Numbered from the stretch's first letter, positions 22,307-33,589 are shown. The stretch is DNA of 44,299 bases from Gnetum montanum (GCA_015680685.1 MNCI01016577.1:64001-108299), one strand, 5' to 3'. Program-made: numbers and translations. Notes: generated from the sequence alone by a model not told the origin.

Positions 22307-23636
22307 TAGACCATATAAGAACTTTGCATTATTGTGTAGGGAAAGAAAAAAGACCCCAACATACAAATTTTATCTATTTTGTTGATTTCTATAAGGCTTA
22401 TGATTCTATTGCTCAAGGTAAACTTTGGAAGAGATTGAATAACAATAAAATTTCATAAGATCTTATTTTTGCTACGAAAAGAATCTATGAGATAGTGAAC
22501 ATTCTTATTAAAGAAGATAATCATACTAGAGAAGGAACAATTATAAATAACTTAGTTGGAGTTAAACAAGGTTATCCTTTGTCACCTATAATTTTTGGTA
22601 GATTTATATATAATTTAGAGGAATGGATGCAAAATACTTCTCATCATGGTATGTTGGTGAATGGATTTTTTTGAACATGCTTCTCTTTACAGATGATGTG
22701 ACCTTAATTACAAAATCAAATATAGGATTAAATTATAAGCTTTAAATTCTCCATGACTATGACAATCATTTTAATATGAAAGTTAATATTCATAAGACTA
22801 AAATTCTAGTTTGTGGTACTAGAAATAGAAATTATAATTTTTCCTTGGATAAAAAAGACTTAATAGATGTGAATATTATAAATATTTAGAATTTAAATTT
22901 ATCATAATTATAGTTGGAATATGCTTATTGCTCAAAGGGTTTCAAGTAACATATGAGCTCTATTTACTCTAAGAAATAATTATAGTAGGAAACAAATTTT
23001 AGCATGGGAGATCAAAAGAAACCTTTTTTTCACTCTTGTATAACTTGTATTATTATTGGGGTGTGTTGCTTGAGAGCACCTTCTCTTTCCATACATAATT
23101 GGAAAAATTAGAGTATGTTCAAAAAAAATTTATTGTATGTGAATTTCAAGTGAAAATGTAGACTTCTTCTAATATCTTACTTTTAGAAGAAAATTAGCTT
23201 CCTCTTCAAGTTGAAGCCTTTTGTTAATTTATTGCTTATATTAAAAATTTAAGTCACATGGAGAAAGTTAATTATGCAAAGGAGATAATGAATGCTATAG
23301 AAGAAAATGGATGGTTGGATTACGAAAAATTATGACTTTAGTGATGACATATTGTAATAGAGGATCTTCCTTTAAACAAAAGGTTCTTTTAGAAAACTAT
23401 AGGCTAAAATTTAGTTGAATACATCAAGGAAAAATAATTTTTATTTACATTATGTTAGAGGAGGTTTGTTATCTAGTACTCAATAGTATCTATTCTTAGA
23501 TATTCTTATTCATTTAAGGAATCAAATTGCTAGAGCAAGAATGAGCTCTCATCATCTCTTTATTAAGATAGGTCAATGGATTAATTTACCAAGAGAAGAA
23601 CATATTTGCAAGCTATATAAAAAAACCATAGAAGAT
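22307..23636 (+). pseudogene. LINE ORF2, 3' half: reverse transcriptase core and C-terminus
   Basis: The reading frame continues from the 5' half: the aspartate and following HIRTL fit the RT block that begins GFRRNYSII at 3040-3069. RT motifs are FVDFYKAYDS (about 22378-22410), GVKQGYPLSPIIFG (about 22560-22600) and FTDDVTLI (about 22690-22712), the last being the catalytic [YF]xDD box. The C-terminal part near 23540-23630 has MSSHHLF...INLPREEHICKLYKKTIED, as in the zinc-knuckle-like end of plant LINEs. It is cut at 23636 by element C, and the expected continuation (EDxxHFxxxC) is not found after C. Stops and a frame change near 22672 show it is dead. Confidence 0.85.
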
Positions 23637-24491
23637 TGATGAAGTGTCATTTAACTGGCTATATCGATAAGCATGCATCAATGCAGCTCCATCGATGTAG
23701 ATGTTGATGTAGTCAAGCCTATATAAATGTGTGTACCAACTACATTTATGGCACCTTTGTATCAATAGCATAGTGAAGGCCTTGTAGTGTGTCATTTCTA
23801 GAGTTGGAATATTTTTCCTTTGAGTGCCCATAATATGAGTGAAGAAGATTTTATGGAACTTTATTCGAGCACCATGTACCTGAATGCATTGGTGTGAATA
23901 GTAATAAAGTTGGGATTTTTAGCATTCACTATAGCACTTGGATTAGTTTAATCTTTATTAACTAGTAGTTTAATTTAAATGCATTGTACATTCCATATCA
24001 TAATAATTAAATTAATTAATCATAAACACATAACTATGATTGCCTTGAGCATAACATCTAATGCTTGGTAATCCCAACAATGACCATTTGGTATACCTAG
24101 TAATCGTCACTTGGTAATCTTGTAGCATTAATATAGGTTTAGGATGTGTATAGAGAGTGGGTACAACTAGTTATGTTGGGGTAGTTAGCCTTGAAACAAG
24201 TGAGATAGTTAAAATAATTAGTAATTAAATGTTCATATTTCTACATAGAACTTAGGATAAAAAATATAAAAATAAAAATAGAAATAAATATCATATTCCT
24301 TAACTCATCCTTAATCATACACAAGAGCATACAAAAGTGTGAGTTAGGAAGACAACAATCACATGATCCCTTTGGTTCATAGTCTCTATCTATAGGCAAA
24401 CTTAGAAACCAAGTCCATGTAATTCGACTGAATTGGTAGTGCACACTTATGATTCATATGGTTAGGCATAGGATATACTTGCTACTCATCA
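23637..24491 (+). repeat. 5' LTR of element C (855 bp)
   Basis: It begins TGATGAAGTGTC and ends CTACTCATCA. TATA box CTATATAAAT at 23719-23728 is followed by the CCAACTACATTTATGGCA module shared with F. The CTTGGTAA element is at 24063-24120. Confidence 0.85.
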
Positions 24492-24817
24492 TTGGTGCTG
24501 ATTCACCTCATTTTTTGATTTCTTGGCTACCGAAGGTACACTTTATGTCATGGGGGTCACAAACCTTTGGTTTTTAACAAAATAATTTTTGGAAATTTTC
24601 TAACTTCCTAAGGTTTAATGATTATAATACTATTAAAATCCTAGTTAAAATTAGGTTAGACCTCAAAAATAAAATTTTCTAACCAAAAAATAAAATAATG
24701 AATCTACGAAGATCACAAACAAACTTAAGTGTAATCTAATCCAATAAGAAAGGTATAAAAAAGGAACTAAGGATTATACACTAAAATGCTAATCCATGGT
24801 TACATTTATGATCATAG
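24492..24817 (+). other. Leader of element C with primer-site remnant
   Basis: TTGGTGCTG at the LTR edge matches the first bases of the decayed tRNA-Asp-type sites of B and F, but the next bases diverge. The rest is AT-rich and non-coding. Confidence 0.5.
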
Positions 24818-27590
24818 ATGATACCAAAGAAGGAGGCACTAGTAGGAGGATCTTCCTAATTAAGGGAAGTAGCCACAAGGAGGAAGGGGCTAGCAATAGA
24901 AAAAAAAAACCTCAAGAATAAGAGGCTAAAGCAATCCATGCAATAGGACCTCTTTGGGAGAAGCCTAAAGTGAAATCTATTTGGTAGATTCCCATTGCTA
25001 AAACTGACTAGTCTAGGTAGGATGAGGCCCCAAGGCCAAGTTTAACTATGAGGTCATACTGAAAGAGACCTACCTAAAGAAGATCCAAACCAAGGAGGTT
25101 TAGAGTTCAATTCTCCAAGAACTAAACTTTGGATCCTTCTTGGAGTTGGTGCCCAAGGAAGTCTGCATGCAAGTAGAGGGGTCTTCCATGTGGTCCATTC
25201 TCTCCTCTAGTAGAGAAAGGTACATTCATTAAAATCAACTGATAGGGAGATGCATTCATTAAAATCAAAGACATCATCATCTTCTACTTGATTCAGGCCA
25301 TTACAGAAGCCCTTGGCTTGCCTGATACTGAGGCAACTTTGGCAAAAATATCAACCCAAGTGGGCCTAGAAGTCAAGAAAGAATGGATCCAATGCTACTA
25401 TGGGGTGGACTGTAATGAGTATGGTGCACTCATAAAGATATAATGTATTCACTTCAAGATTGCAGCCTATCACCTGAACCCCATTGTAAGGCTAAGCAAG
25501 GTCACAACCTTCTCTACTTGTGTATGCATTGTTCTAAGTGGTAATCTCGGTCAACCTTCCACAACTTAACTATATAGAGATAGAGAAGTGATTCAAGAAA
25601 ACTGAAAAAGAAAGGAAGACACTCATCTTTCCATGCCTTATCAGAAAACTCTATAAGAGGGGAGGCATAATGCACTATCTTAATGATATAGTTTTCCATG
25701 CTCTTGTTGCATCTTGGTAGGAGATGATGATAGATAAAGTAACCACAAAGATGTGGAAAGAGAAGAGGCAAAAACCACCATCACCTATAGGAAAAATCAC
25801 ATCAATAGTTCTTATAGTTATAGAAAGGATCTAGAAACTTTATGAGTAGTAGTTGCAACAAAGATTCAATAGGTGTTGGGTTGCCATTGATTTACCATCT
25901 AGCATTCATCCATCTTAATGAGATCACCAGAACCATCAATTTTTTGGAGGAAATCACCTTGCTATTCTCAACATAGTAAACTCAGGCACCTACTACAAAA
26001 GATCCTAACACCCAAGAAGTTACAGTGTTCATCTTTGAATTAGAGTTTCGTGAAATTTTTGAGAACACCACAACTTTCTTGGTGTACTTGGAGGAAGATG
26101 AGAAGGTAACTATCTTGGTCATGTGACATTGAGAATAAGAGACAATGATGGAGGTTGTGGTCAATAGGGTAGTAGAAGCCCTTAATGCTCTTGTGAAATC
26201 TATTCTAGATATTGCTACAATGACAGATATTCAAACATTCATAGGAGTAGGAAATGGTCAGTTGAGTGTAGTCTAAGATGAGGAAGTGTTGAAAAGACTA
26301 GTGGGAACTAGGCAATCTCTTCTAAAGATATTTAATCTTCTAGATGAAATTAATAAAATATACTCAAAGCTAATAGAGATAAAGGGAAAACTCCTAATTG
26401 CCAATGCCCAACAATAGGTAGTTAGCACTAAAAACCAATATTTGATCATTGAAGTTGTGGAGTTGTGAGCTTTCCAATAACATTAGTAGAAAATTAGAGA
26501 GGTTGAGAACATGAAGGACACTGCAGTCTTTGATGCATCATTGTTAGAAGCCATGTTATTCAACATTGACACAAATCTATCATAAGTTTGCAAGGAGAAC
26601 TTGGTCCTCACCATGAATATCCACCACCTACGTAATGTCAAGATGAATATCATAAGTTAAAAAGGATAAAATGGTTTAATTTGTTTGATAATAGCAGGAG
26701 TAGCTAGCCAAGATGAACTTTGATTTTAGGAGGTTAGTAGTGGAAAATGGAAATCTCTTGATGGAGGAAGATTGAGCACTTCACCAAAAATGATCATTGA
26801 TGTAGCTACCTAGAAAAATGAGGCCCTGAAATTTGAATAGGTTAAGAACCATTATAGGGACTAGGCTAGGCTCCTCAAGGAAATTAATGAATAAAAAATC
26901 TAATTGATCAAGACAAAGATGAACTAGGTCCTTCAGAAATTCCAATAAAGAGGTGATGTGTGGCAACCAATCTTTGATGGATTAAATGCATACAATAAGG
27001 GAAAAATTCACCTAAAGGAGTTGTAAATTGAGGAGGTGATGGAGTACATGAACATTTCCAACCTCGATTATGTAAACTTGGCTATGCTAATAATAGGGAG
27101 GTGGAGAACCAAGTTGGAAAATAGATGATTGGTTCCTACCTCTTATACAAGGTGGAATTCAAGCATCATAAGGATATCAAGAAGTAATTAGAGATAGCCA
27201 ATGAAGTACTTGAAGTTCTTAGAAGTAGATTTATTGACTAGCAATCTATCATTGAGAACCTAGCAAGGAGGATGTATGACTACCACGAGCTAGAAAACTT
27301 AGTGAAGAGGTTTAACGTTGAACATAAACAATTTGTAGTGTGGTTTGTCTATGCAAATGAGATGTTCCTTATGATGTCATGCTCATGGGATATACCTACA
27401 CTAGCCCACATTGGTGAAGCCATGTGCAGTGCACACGATCCCTATCATAAGAAAGAAATGATGAAGGCATTACTGGATGCTTTCAAGCTTCCACTAGTAG
27501 CAGTAGGATAGTCTTAGCTACCTCCATCACCATAAGTGCTAGAACTTGGTGAAGGACCTTCAACATCATATGAGCCTTCATCTCCAAGAA
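24818..27590 (+). pseudogene. ORF of element C: relative of B second ORF, broken
   Basis: ATG 24818 gives MIPKKEALVGGSS. The N-terminal domain (about 25260-25760) has QAITEALGLPDTEATLA, EVKKEWIQCYYGVD, IHFKIAAYHL and then, in another frame, KERKTLIFPCLIRKLYKRGG. These line up with B's NIPNVEAKVA, TYHLFL and LTLSFP/LIRKLCK. The middle (about 26160-27250) is helix-rich with many stops. The best preserved part is a 79-codon open stretch (27272-27511) with YHELENLVKRFN, QFVVWFVYANEMF and SWDIPTLAHI, again matching B's C-terminus. Function is unknown. No catalytic motif is seen. Confidence 0.65.
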
Positions 27591-27821
27591 ATTTTTTAAA
27601 ATTCATCTTGTCTTTAGCAACTCAAAAAAGCATACTAAAATTTTTATAAGAGTGTCCAATTTTATTATCATGGACACCAATTTTGTAATTCCACATAGTA
27701 TGGCACTTAGAGTCATTTAGTCAATTAGTTTGTTGTCTTTCAATTAATAAATTTCATACTTCCCCAATTTTTGAAAAAATCATGATGCTACATTTATTCA
27801 CTCAAGGATAAGATTTTAGTT

Positions 27822-27834
27822 AGTGAAGGGGATA
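27822..27834 (+). other. Polypurine tract of element C
   Basis: GTGAAGGGGATA lies directly before the TGATGA start of the partial 3' LTR, as in element B. Confidence 0.65.
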
Positions 27835-28006
27835 TGATGAACCATCATTCAACTAGTTGCATCAATGGGTATGTGTCAACACAACCCTATCAATGTAGCC
27901 CCAGTGATGTATCCATGTTGTTGTATGGTGAAGTGTCAATGTAGATGCATCGACATTAATGTAGTAAAGCCTATATAAATGCATGCACCAACTACATTTA
28001 TGACAT
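27835..28006 (+). repeat. 3' LTR of element C, truncated (about 172 bp kept)
   Basis: It matches the 5' LTR through TATA (27971-27980) and CCAACTACATTTATG, then similarity stops at about 28006. The following bases match mid-gag of element D, so the rest of this LTR and the start of E are missing. An internal segment of this copy is longer than in the 5' LTR. Confidence 0.8.
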
Positions 28007-28018
28007 ATATATGTTATT

Positions 28019-28632
28019 TATGGACTTCTACCAAGGAAATCCTATTAGTCCCACTATCCCGTAGATAATTCTTCACATGAGCATTCCAATCCCCCATTTT
28101 ACCAAATACAACAACAAGGATGATCCTAATTTACATCTAATCACCTTTCATTCTAAGTGCTTATTATTATAAGCTTGGCCCCATACTATGATGTGCGTGT
28201 TCCCTATGTCTCTCACTAGAAAAGCCTTAGATTGGTACCGTGTTTACACAGAGGCTCTATTACCTCTCTAGAGGACCTAATTTTGAAATTTATTAACTAC
28301 TTCAAGTATAACTTGAGACCTAACACCATACTAAATCAACTGATGAAGATTAAGCAGGATCCCCTTGGACTTGTTGAAAAGTTTATAAAGAGATGAAACA
28401 CTACCCTTAATAAAATTCCCAAGCCCATCTTTGAGACACATATTTTGGTCATTTTCAAGCAAGTGGTTAATGATTTATTTAAGTCTAAGTTATACACTAC
28501 CAAGATCCATGGTCACTTAGCCAAGATTTTTTCCAAACACAGAACATAGAGAATGCTATAGAAGCTAGTAATGACCCAGTGTATGTAACATACAAAAACC
28601 AACACACAAGAAAAGATAACCACAAGACAAAA
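28019..28632 (+). pseudogene. Element E gag, left piece
   Basis: Broken gag, homologous to element D's. It shows DFYQGNPISP, IPIPHFTKYNN, SLTRKALDWYRV, then in other frames LNQLMKIKQDPLGLVEKFIK and a lysine-rich end. D has the matching KYNGEGNP, SLTRKALD and LNQLMQIKQGHLEPMQKFI. The N-terminal gag and the 5' LTR are missing, lost at the junction with C. Element A is inserted at 28633 and the gag continues at 41868. Confidence 0.75.
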
Positions 28633-28915
28633 TGTTGGCACATTTGGCCATTTCATGGAACAACAAAAGTAAATATTGGAAAAAGGCAATGGTTGAGAAC
28701 ATGAATAAAATATGAATAATATTAATTCTGACACACTTCCATCGTTTGTGTATACAAGACAAAACAAATATTCAAATGAAAAATACGATGGTTGTGTCTT
28801 ATTGATATACATAATCTTGGAGGTCTTATTTGGAGCGATGTGGATGAGCCTTTAAAAAGAAAAAAAAAATAAACAGACAATATGGAAGATCATCTCCAAC
28901 ATGTATTTCTAGATA

Positions 28916-29526
28916 TTGCCCTTGAATTTCTTGGAACTGTCAAGATTGGAGCTCCTAAAAGTTCACGGTTGCTCAGCAATCATAGTGCTACTTGAGGAGG
29001 CGAGCAATTTGGAATCACTGAAATCGTTGTAGTTGTCTGAATGCCCAAGGATGAAGAACTTGCTAGAGGACATGGGAAGAAAGTTATTACCATTACAAAT
29101 CTTGAAAATCTAAGAATGTGGAGAAATCAATAAACTTCCGTAGGGGATCTACCAAATGTAGAAGCTGCCGAAACTAACAATTTTGGGTTGCCCGGTAAGA
29201 AACTACCTCAAGAATTCAGGGGTGCTTCTTTTCCTATGCTGCAGAAATTGAAGCTGAAAGGTGTGGATTTGAGGGAGTTTTCGCATAGTTGCTTGGAGGC
29301 CATGACTAAACTCAAAAAGCTAGACCTCAGCTACAACCCAATACAATCACTACCGGAGGATCTTCTGAAGGAGTTGCAGCAACTGGAATCTCTGGATCCA
29401 AGCCATAAAAAAATGGATAGTTTTCTAGAGAATTTTTTTGCATCACTAAGGTATCTGAAAATGCTACTGCAAAGCATGAGCAGGCTGCCTAATTTTCATT
29501 TGCTAAACCTCTGCGCTATTTTGTGA
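28916..29526 (+). pseudogene. NLR-type leucine-rich-repeat fragment in A 5' LTR
   Basis: This part of a plant NBS-LRR-type disease-resistance gene reads as consecutive LRRs: LELLKVHGCSAI, LESLKSL..LSECPRMKNL, GCP, then in another frame LQKLKLKGVDLREF, LKKLDLSYNPIQSLPEDLL and LQQLESLD. A frame change occurs at GGTTGCCCGGTAAGAAA (about 29185). A stop lies at the codon after LKI (TAA here, TGA in the other LTR). No NB-ARC or TIR part is present. It covers the LTR upstream of the TATA box, in the sense direction. Family call is from LRR spacing and the CxxLxxLP / LDLSYNPIxSLP style; I cannot assign a specific gene. Confidence 0.8.
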
Positions 29527-29669
29527 ATTTCATGGGCACCGATAGAGAGGGTGGAAATGGCACTGACACGGTGTTGTCCATGTACACCGGTTGAAATGTG
29601 CAGCCACGACGGACCTGAAAATGCACTGGCATGGGATCCAAAGCAAAGGTAACCTTGTAAATTTTTGTG

Positions 29670-29794
29670 GGCTTTCTTCGGCCAAGAATATTTTGAGTGG
29701 CATAATTCCTGTAGACATTGGAGGGTTTCAAATGGCTCAGTACATCAATCTCTTTGGAAACCAACTCTCTAGAAATATTAAAGATTATATGTAA
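29670..29794 (+). pseudogene. Receptor-like-protein type LRR fragment in A 5' LTR
   Basis: A frame ending at 29794 reads LSGIIPVDIGGFQMAQYINL then NQLSRNI. The right LTR is closer to the consensus (LSGRIPVDIEG.., LSSNQLSGNI). This is the plant extracellular LRR pattern LxxNxLSGxIPxxI, different from the NLR-type LRR just upstream. It suggests that two different LRR genes contributed sequence. Confidence 0.75.
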
Positions 29795-30573
29795 AACTGG
29801 TTGGACGCTAGGCATGAAACAATACAGCCAATGGTGACAGCGACACATCCACGTCTGATTCAGGAGCATAAACAGAATTCCGATTCAGAAGCATGAATAG
29901 AATTGCATCAAATTTGCAATGGCAAGCAAGCAATTCAGATTCAAGACATCGGCATGAGATGGACTACAAAAAACAAGAAGAGGTCAGGGTCAGTGTTGTA
30001 CGTTAACTTTGGCAGCATGGCTGTGTCTAGCAAACCGCGATTGTAGGATTCAACACTGGGAACGGGTTAGAACATGTGTCCATTTTTATGGATTTTGTGC
30101 AGAACGAAAGAAGGAAAGAAGCAAGCCAGCAGTAACGATTGGCCAGCTGATTACTCTCTGCCGTTCTTGCAACTGTCACCTTCACCTATAATCCACACAG
30201 CAACAATTTATAAGTACGTTGAGCTTGAACACAATAAGGTACAGAGAAATGCAAATATAGATAATTTATTTACACAAGATTGCAAGAATTGGCTGCCGCC
30301 ACTACGAACGCATACACGAAGGAGGATGTTGAATTATTTTCATACTACCACCTCCTGTGTTTAAAAATTACTAAGGCTTTATACATGGTGGGTGATGATA
30401 TTTGAGAATTAAAATCCTAAACAAACTAATTAAAATAAAATGACAATTATATGAAGCTCTTATAGTATGAAGACCTTGGCTTTAATTTTTAATTTTTAAT
30501 TGAGAATTATGAAAGAAATATTTGTAAAATGTGTAAAGACACATGCCAATATTAGCATGATTTTCTCCTAACT

Positions 30574-30640
30574 TCCCAACTTCCTAGCTTGTTGGGCAAG
30601 TAAGATCTCCTAACTTGTTGGGCAAGTTATAACTTCCTTA
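30574..30640 (+). repeat. Short tandem repeat upstream of A promoter (two units)
   Basis: Units of about 26 bases with CTAGCTTGTTGGGCAAGTAA / CTAACTTGTTGGGCAAGTTA lie about 60-110 bases before TATA. The right LTR has three units at about 40474-40545. Confidence 0.85.
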
Positions 30641-30692
30641 CTTGGAAGAGAAGTTAGCTAAGATATTTTAGAATCTAAATGCCTTTTGAAAC

Positions 30693-30703
30693 CTATAAAA
30701 AGG
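30693..30703 (+). promoter_or_regulatory. TATA box of A 5' LTR
   Basis: CTATAAAAAGG is present at the same place in the other LTR (40599-40609). The 100 or so bases after it are nearly identical between LTRs (CACTCTGGGAGGAGCTCTCAC), including two copies of GGAGCTCTCACTTGGAGACA / CTAGCTCTCACTTGGAGACA. Transcription would start near 30725. Confidence 0.75.
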
Positions 30704-31967
30704 CTTCAGGGGTTAGAAGAAAATAACACTCTGGGAGGAGCTCTCACTTGGAGACATACTGGGGAGGACTAGCTCTCACTTGGAGACACACTTTGGGTTT
30801 TGGAAGAGCATTTGTAAAGAAGACATTGTGAAAGATTGCTTGTAAGATGACTTGCTAAAGAAAAGATTTCAACCTCTTTGTCATAGTCTTGTGAGTTATG
30901 TTTATTATTTTTATTTTGTTTAAATTTTTTAGCTAGTGGTTTAGATAGTATTATGCTCGGCAAGTAATTTTGGGATTTTTAGATTGCTCTTAGTATTCTT
31001 GTTGCACGATAGAAAATTTCTATTAAACTTTTGCCATAGAAGAGCTTGTGTTTGAAAGCCTTAAAAACATTTTAGTAGTGGATTTTTATTATTGTGCAAT
31101 GTATAAGAACCACTATTGAGATCATTTTAAGAGAGCCTCTATTGATAGTCAAGCCGTTGAATGATTCAATAGTCAAGAGGGTTCAGAAAATCTTTGATAT
31201 TTTGATAGGACCAGAATAGCGTCTTTTATCTTTAAAGTGAATCTCCGTCGTATTTCAATTAGAAATTTTCAAGTCTTTGAAGGTTTTGTTGAATGCAATC
31301 GTTGACATCCATTATCTAGCCAAAATAGAGTCTCGTACGTGATAGTTTACGCAACAATTTTTTTGGGTAGTATAGTAGGAATGTATTGAAGAAATTGCTT
31401 ATTTTGAGCCTTGGAAGTTTGAAAAATTTGTAGTTATTGAATTTGGGATAGATTTATTGCGAAGTTTTTACTTGTATCATTTTATCTTGTCTAAATATTT
31501 GAGATCTTTACACAAATCTGCTTTTTTTTCTCTTCTTTCTATTTCCATTGAATCTTGCTCTATTTCTAGTTTTCTTGTGGAACTATTTCTTTCTCTGGGG
31601 AAAATTAGAAGTAGATTTGCAGACTTGTGCTCAAATGTTTTTGCAAAACTTTATTTGTTATAAGTACGTATTATAAGGACCTCATAAACTAGGAAATTGA
31701 ACAAAATAAGAACTCTCAACAACTCATAGTACTTGGCAAAGTTGGCTGAATCACTTTAAGATAAGTCATTTGTAGTTTACACACAATGTAATCATTTCAT
31801 TTTTCACAACCGCACACTGCAACAACACACACACATACTCACATTAACTACTAAGTCTATTTGGAGGTATCTAGGCCTTGGTGTTGCCAGAGACCAGCAA
31901 GCACCTAAATCCTGTTCAAGGACAACTCGTTGGTGGTCGCGTCCCAAATGGTCATGAACAGTTCTTT

Positions 31968-31985
31968 TGGCGCTAGAAGGAGGGC
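31968..31985 (+). other. Primer-binding site of element A
   Basis: TGGCGCTAGAAGGAGGGC begins 7 bases after the 5' LTR. Element D has the same site with three changes. The matching tRNA was not identified. Confidence 0.8.
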
Positions 31986-32085
31986 TGAAAGTTTAGCCTC
32001 TAAGTTCATAAGCCTTATAATTTTAGCACATCAACAATTCTTTGTTAGTATAAAGGCTTAAGAAATTAGATACTATTTTTAGTTC

Positions 32086-33586
32086 ATGACCAAGAAGATT
32101 GATAGTTTGGAAAATTTACAAGTTTCAAAATATATTCTAGATTCTAAGACTAATTGAAGAACAAAAGAAAGATTTCGAATTGGGAACAAGTCATGGAGTG
32201 AAAATTAGAAGATCAAGAAGATCACCCATTATATTTGGTTTATCGATTCATAAGAGAAGATCTAGAAAGTCTAAGAGTTCAACATTCCAAAGGAATAGGA
32301 TGGAAAATCCTTGGAAAAGAGTTACACCATTAGGATTTCAAAATTACAATGATATTCCTAAGGTAGTTTACAAATATTTTCTTAAGACTTTCATTCCTGG
32401 AAAAGCTTATTTATCTAAAGAATATATTCACATGTTTGATTTAGCTTTATCTCATGCAAATATTCAATATCAAGATCAAGCTTGTAGGTTTTTTGTATCA
32501 AAGTTAAAGGATATGTCTTAGATTTGGTATTCGAACTTACCAAGTAATAGTATTACAAGTTGGAATGACATGAAGAATCTTTTCTTAGCCCAGTTGGGTA
32601 ATCAATTAGATCAACAAAAACTATACTATGGGCTACTACAAGCTAAGCATGGAGTTAAAGAGTCAATTAGAGATTTTAACATCAAGTTTCAATGAATTTT
32701 TGGACTCTTTCAAAGAAAATATAGGTCATCAAAAGAAATGCTTAAAGAAACTTATCTTAAGGCTGTCAAACCCAACATTTCAATTTGGTTAAGGAGAAAT
32801 CCAAACTTAACTACACTAAATGACTACTTTAGTGAAGCTATATAGTTAGAAAAATAGTTAAACTTGAATCCTGAAAAAAATATTACAATTCAAAAGAGAG
32901 AAGAAAGAGTTATGATTCCTATGCAAGATTTTGCTCAATTTAAAGCTTTATTAGGTCCATCTCATATTAAGGTAGAGCAAGGACATGAAAGAGTAGAATC
33001 TAAAAAAGGACAATTAATGAGAGATATGTCTAACAAAAGAGTGAAGCTTGAAAAAGCCTTGGCAAGAGTTAATATCAAGGAAGAAAGGAAAAATAGAAAG
33101 CATAAACATCAAGACACTAAGTTAGTAGAATATGAGGATGAAAGTGACCTTATTATGTCCAACTTTCTTAATATTGAATCTGAGAATGAGTTATCTAGTG
33201 TTCATTATGCAAGTAAATCTTCAAGCAATGGATCTAGCTATACTTATTCTCTATCAAGTTCTAAAGAAGATATGCCTTCAGATGAAGAATGTAATAATAA
33301 TGAGGAAAATGGATATAATCTTCGATCAAAAGAAAGATTAACTACTTCTAGGCCCCCAATTATTATTACTAATCCATCTACTAAGAGAAAAGCTTTTAAG
33401 CCAAATAGAAGAGATAAGAATAAAGGTAAAGATAATCAAGTAGAGCAAAGCACTCCAAATCAGTTCTTTAATAAATGGATAAAGAAACAAAGTTTTATTG
33501 GTGATGGAGAGTATGATTTGATTGAAGACCTTAAACATGTCAAGGCCAATATTAGCTTTTATCAGTTGCTTCAAATAGGAGATTAG
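32086..33586 (+). pseudogene. gag of element A, broken
   Basis: ATG 32086 opens MTKKIDSLENLQVSKYILD. A frame change near 32150 leads into the main frame, which runs to 33586. Four in-frame stops lie at about 32519 (TAG), 32693 (TGA), 32843 (TAG) and 32855 (TAG), each one transition from a CAG or CGA codon. Readable parts are a basic stretch (RRSRRSPIIFGLS), the gag core with AHMF-like packing (SKEYIHMFDLALSHA), ITSWNDMKNLFLAQL, GLLQAKHGVKESIRDF and LRRNPNLTTLNDYF. A 240-codon open end is charged and Ser/Glu-rich, with FNKWIKKQSF. No zinc knuckle is seen. Its last stop at 33587 may once have been CAG, linking gag to pol. Confidence 0.8.
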
Positions 33587-33589
33587 CAA

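Larger units (their letters stand above)
23637..28006 (+). mobile_element. LTR retrotransposon C, non-autonomous, single ORF
   Basis: 5' LTR 23637-24491, then a primer-site-like TTGGTGCTG, one broken ORF (24818-27590), a purine tract (27822-27834) and a 3' LTR cut off at about 28006. No gag, protease or pol is present in the 3.3-kb interior. It sits in the LINE C-terminus (left flank AAGAT). Its LTR ends, conserved LTR element and ORF ally it with B and F. Confidence 0.8.
28633..31960 (+). repeat. 5' LTR of element A (3328 bp)
   Basis: It starts TGTTGGCACATTTGG and ends ATGGTCATGAACA, where the partner has GGTCGCCAACA. U3 (to about 30720) contains LRR gene fragments and a short tandem repeat. 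The TATA box is at 30693-30703. The stretches 29800-30540 and 30750-31960 show no coding signal. Confidence 0.93.

Noticed and set aside
28513-28812. Open frames on the minus strand near both A LTR starts (28513-28812, 38498-38716) with hydrophobic residues
   Set aside because: They lie in the LTR edge, are AT-rich, occur antisense to the element and have no family features.
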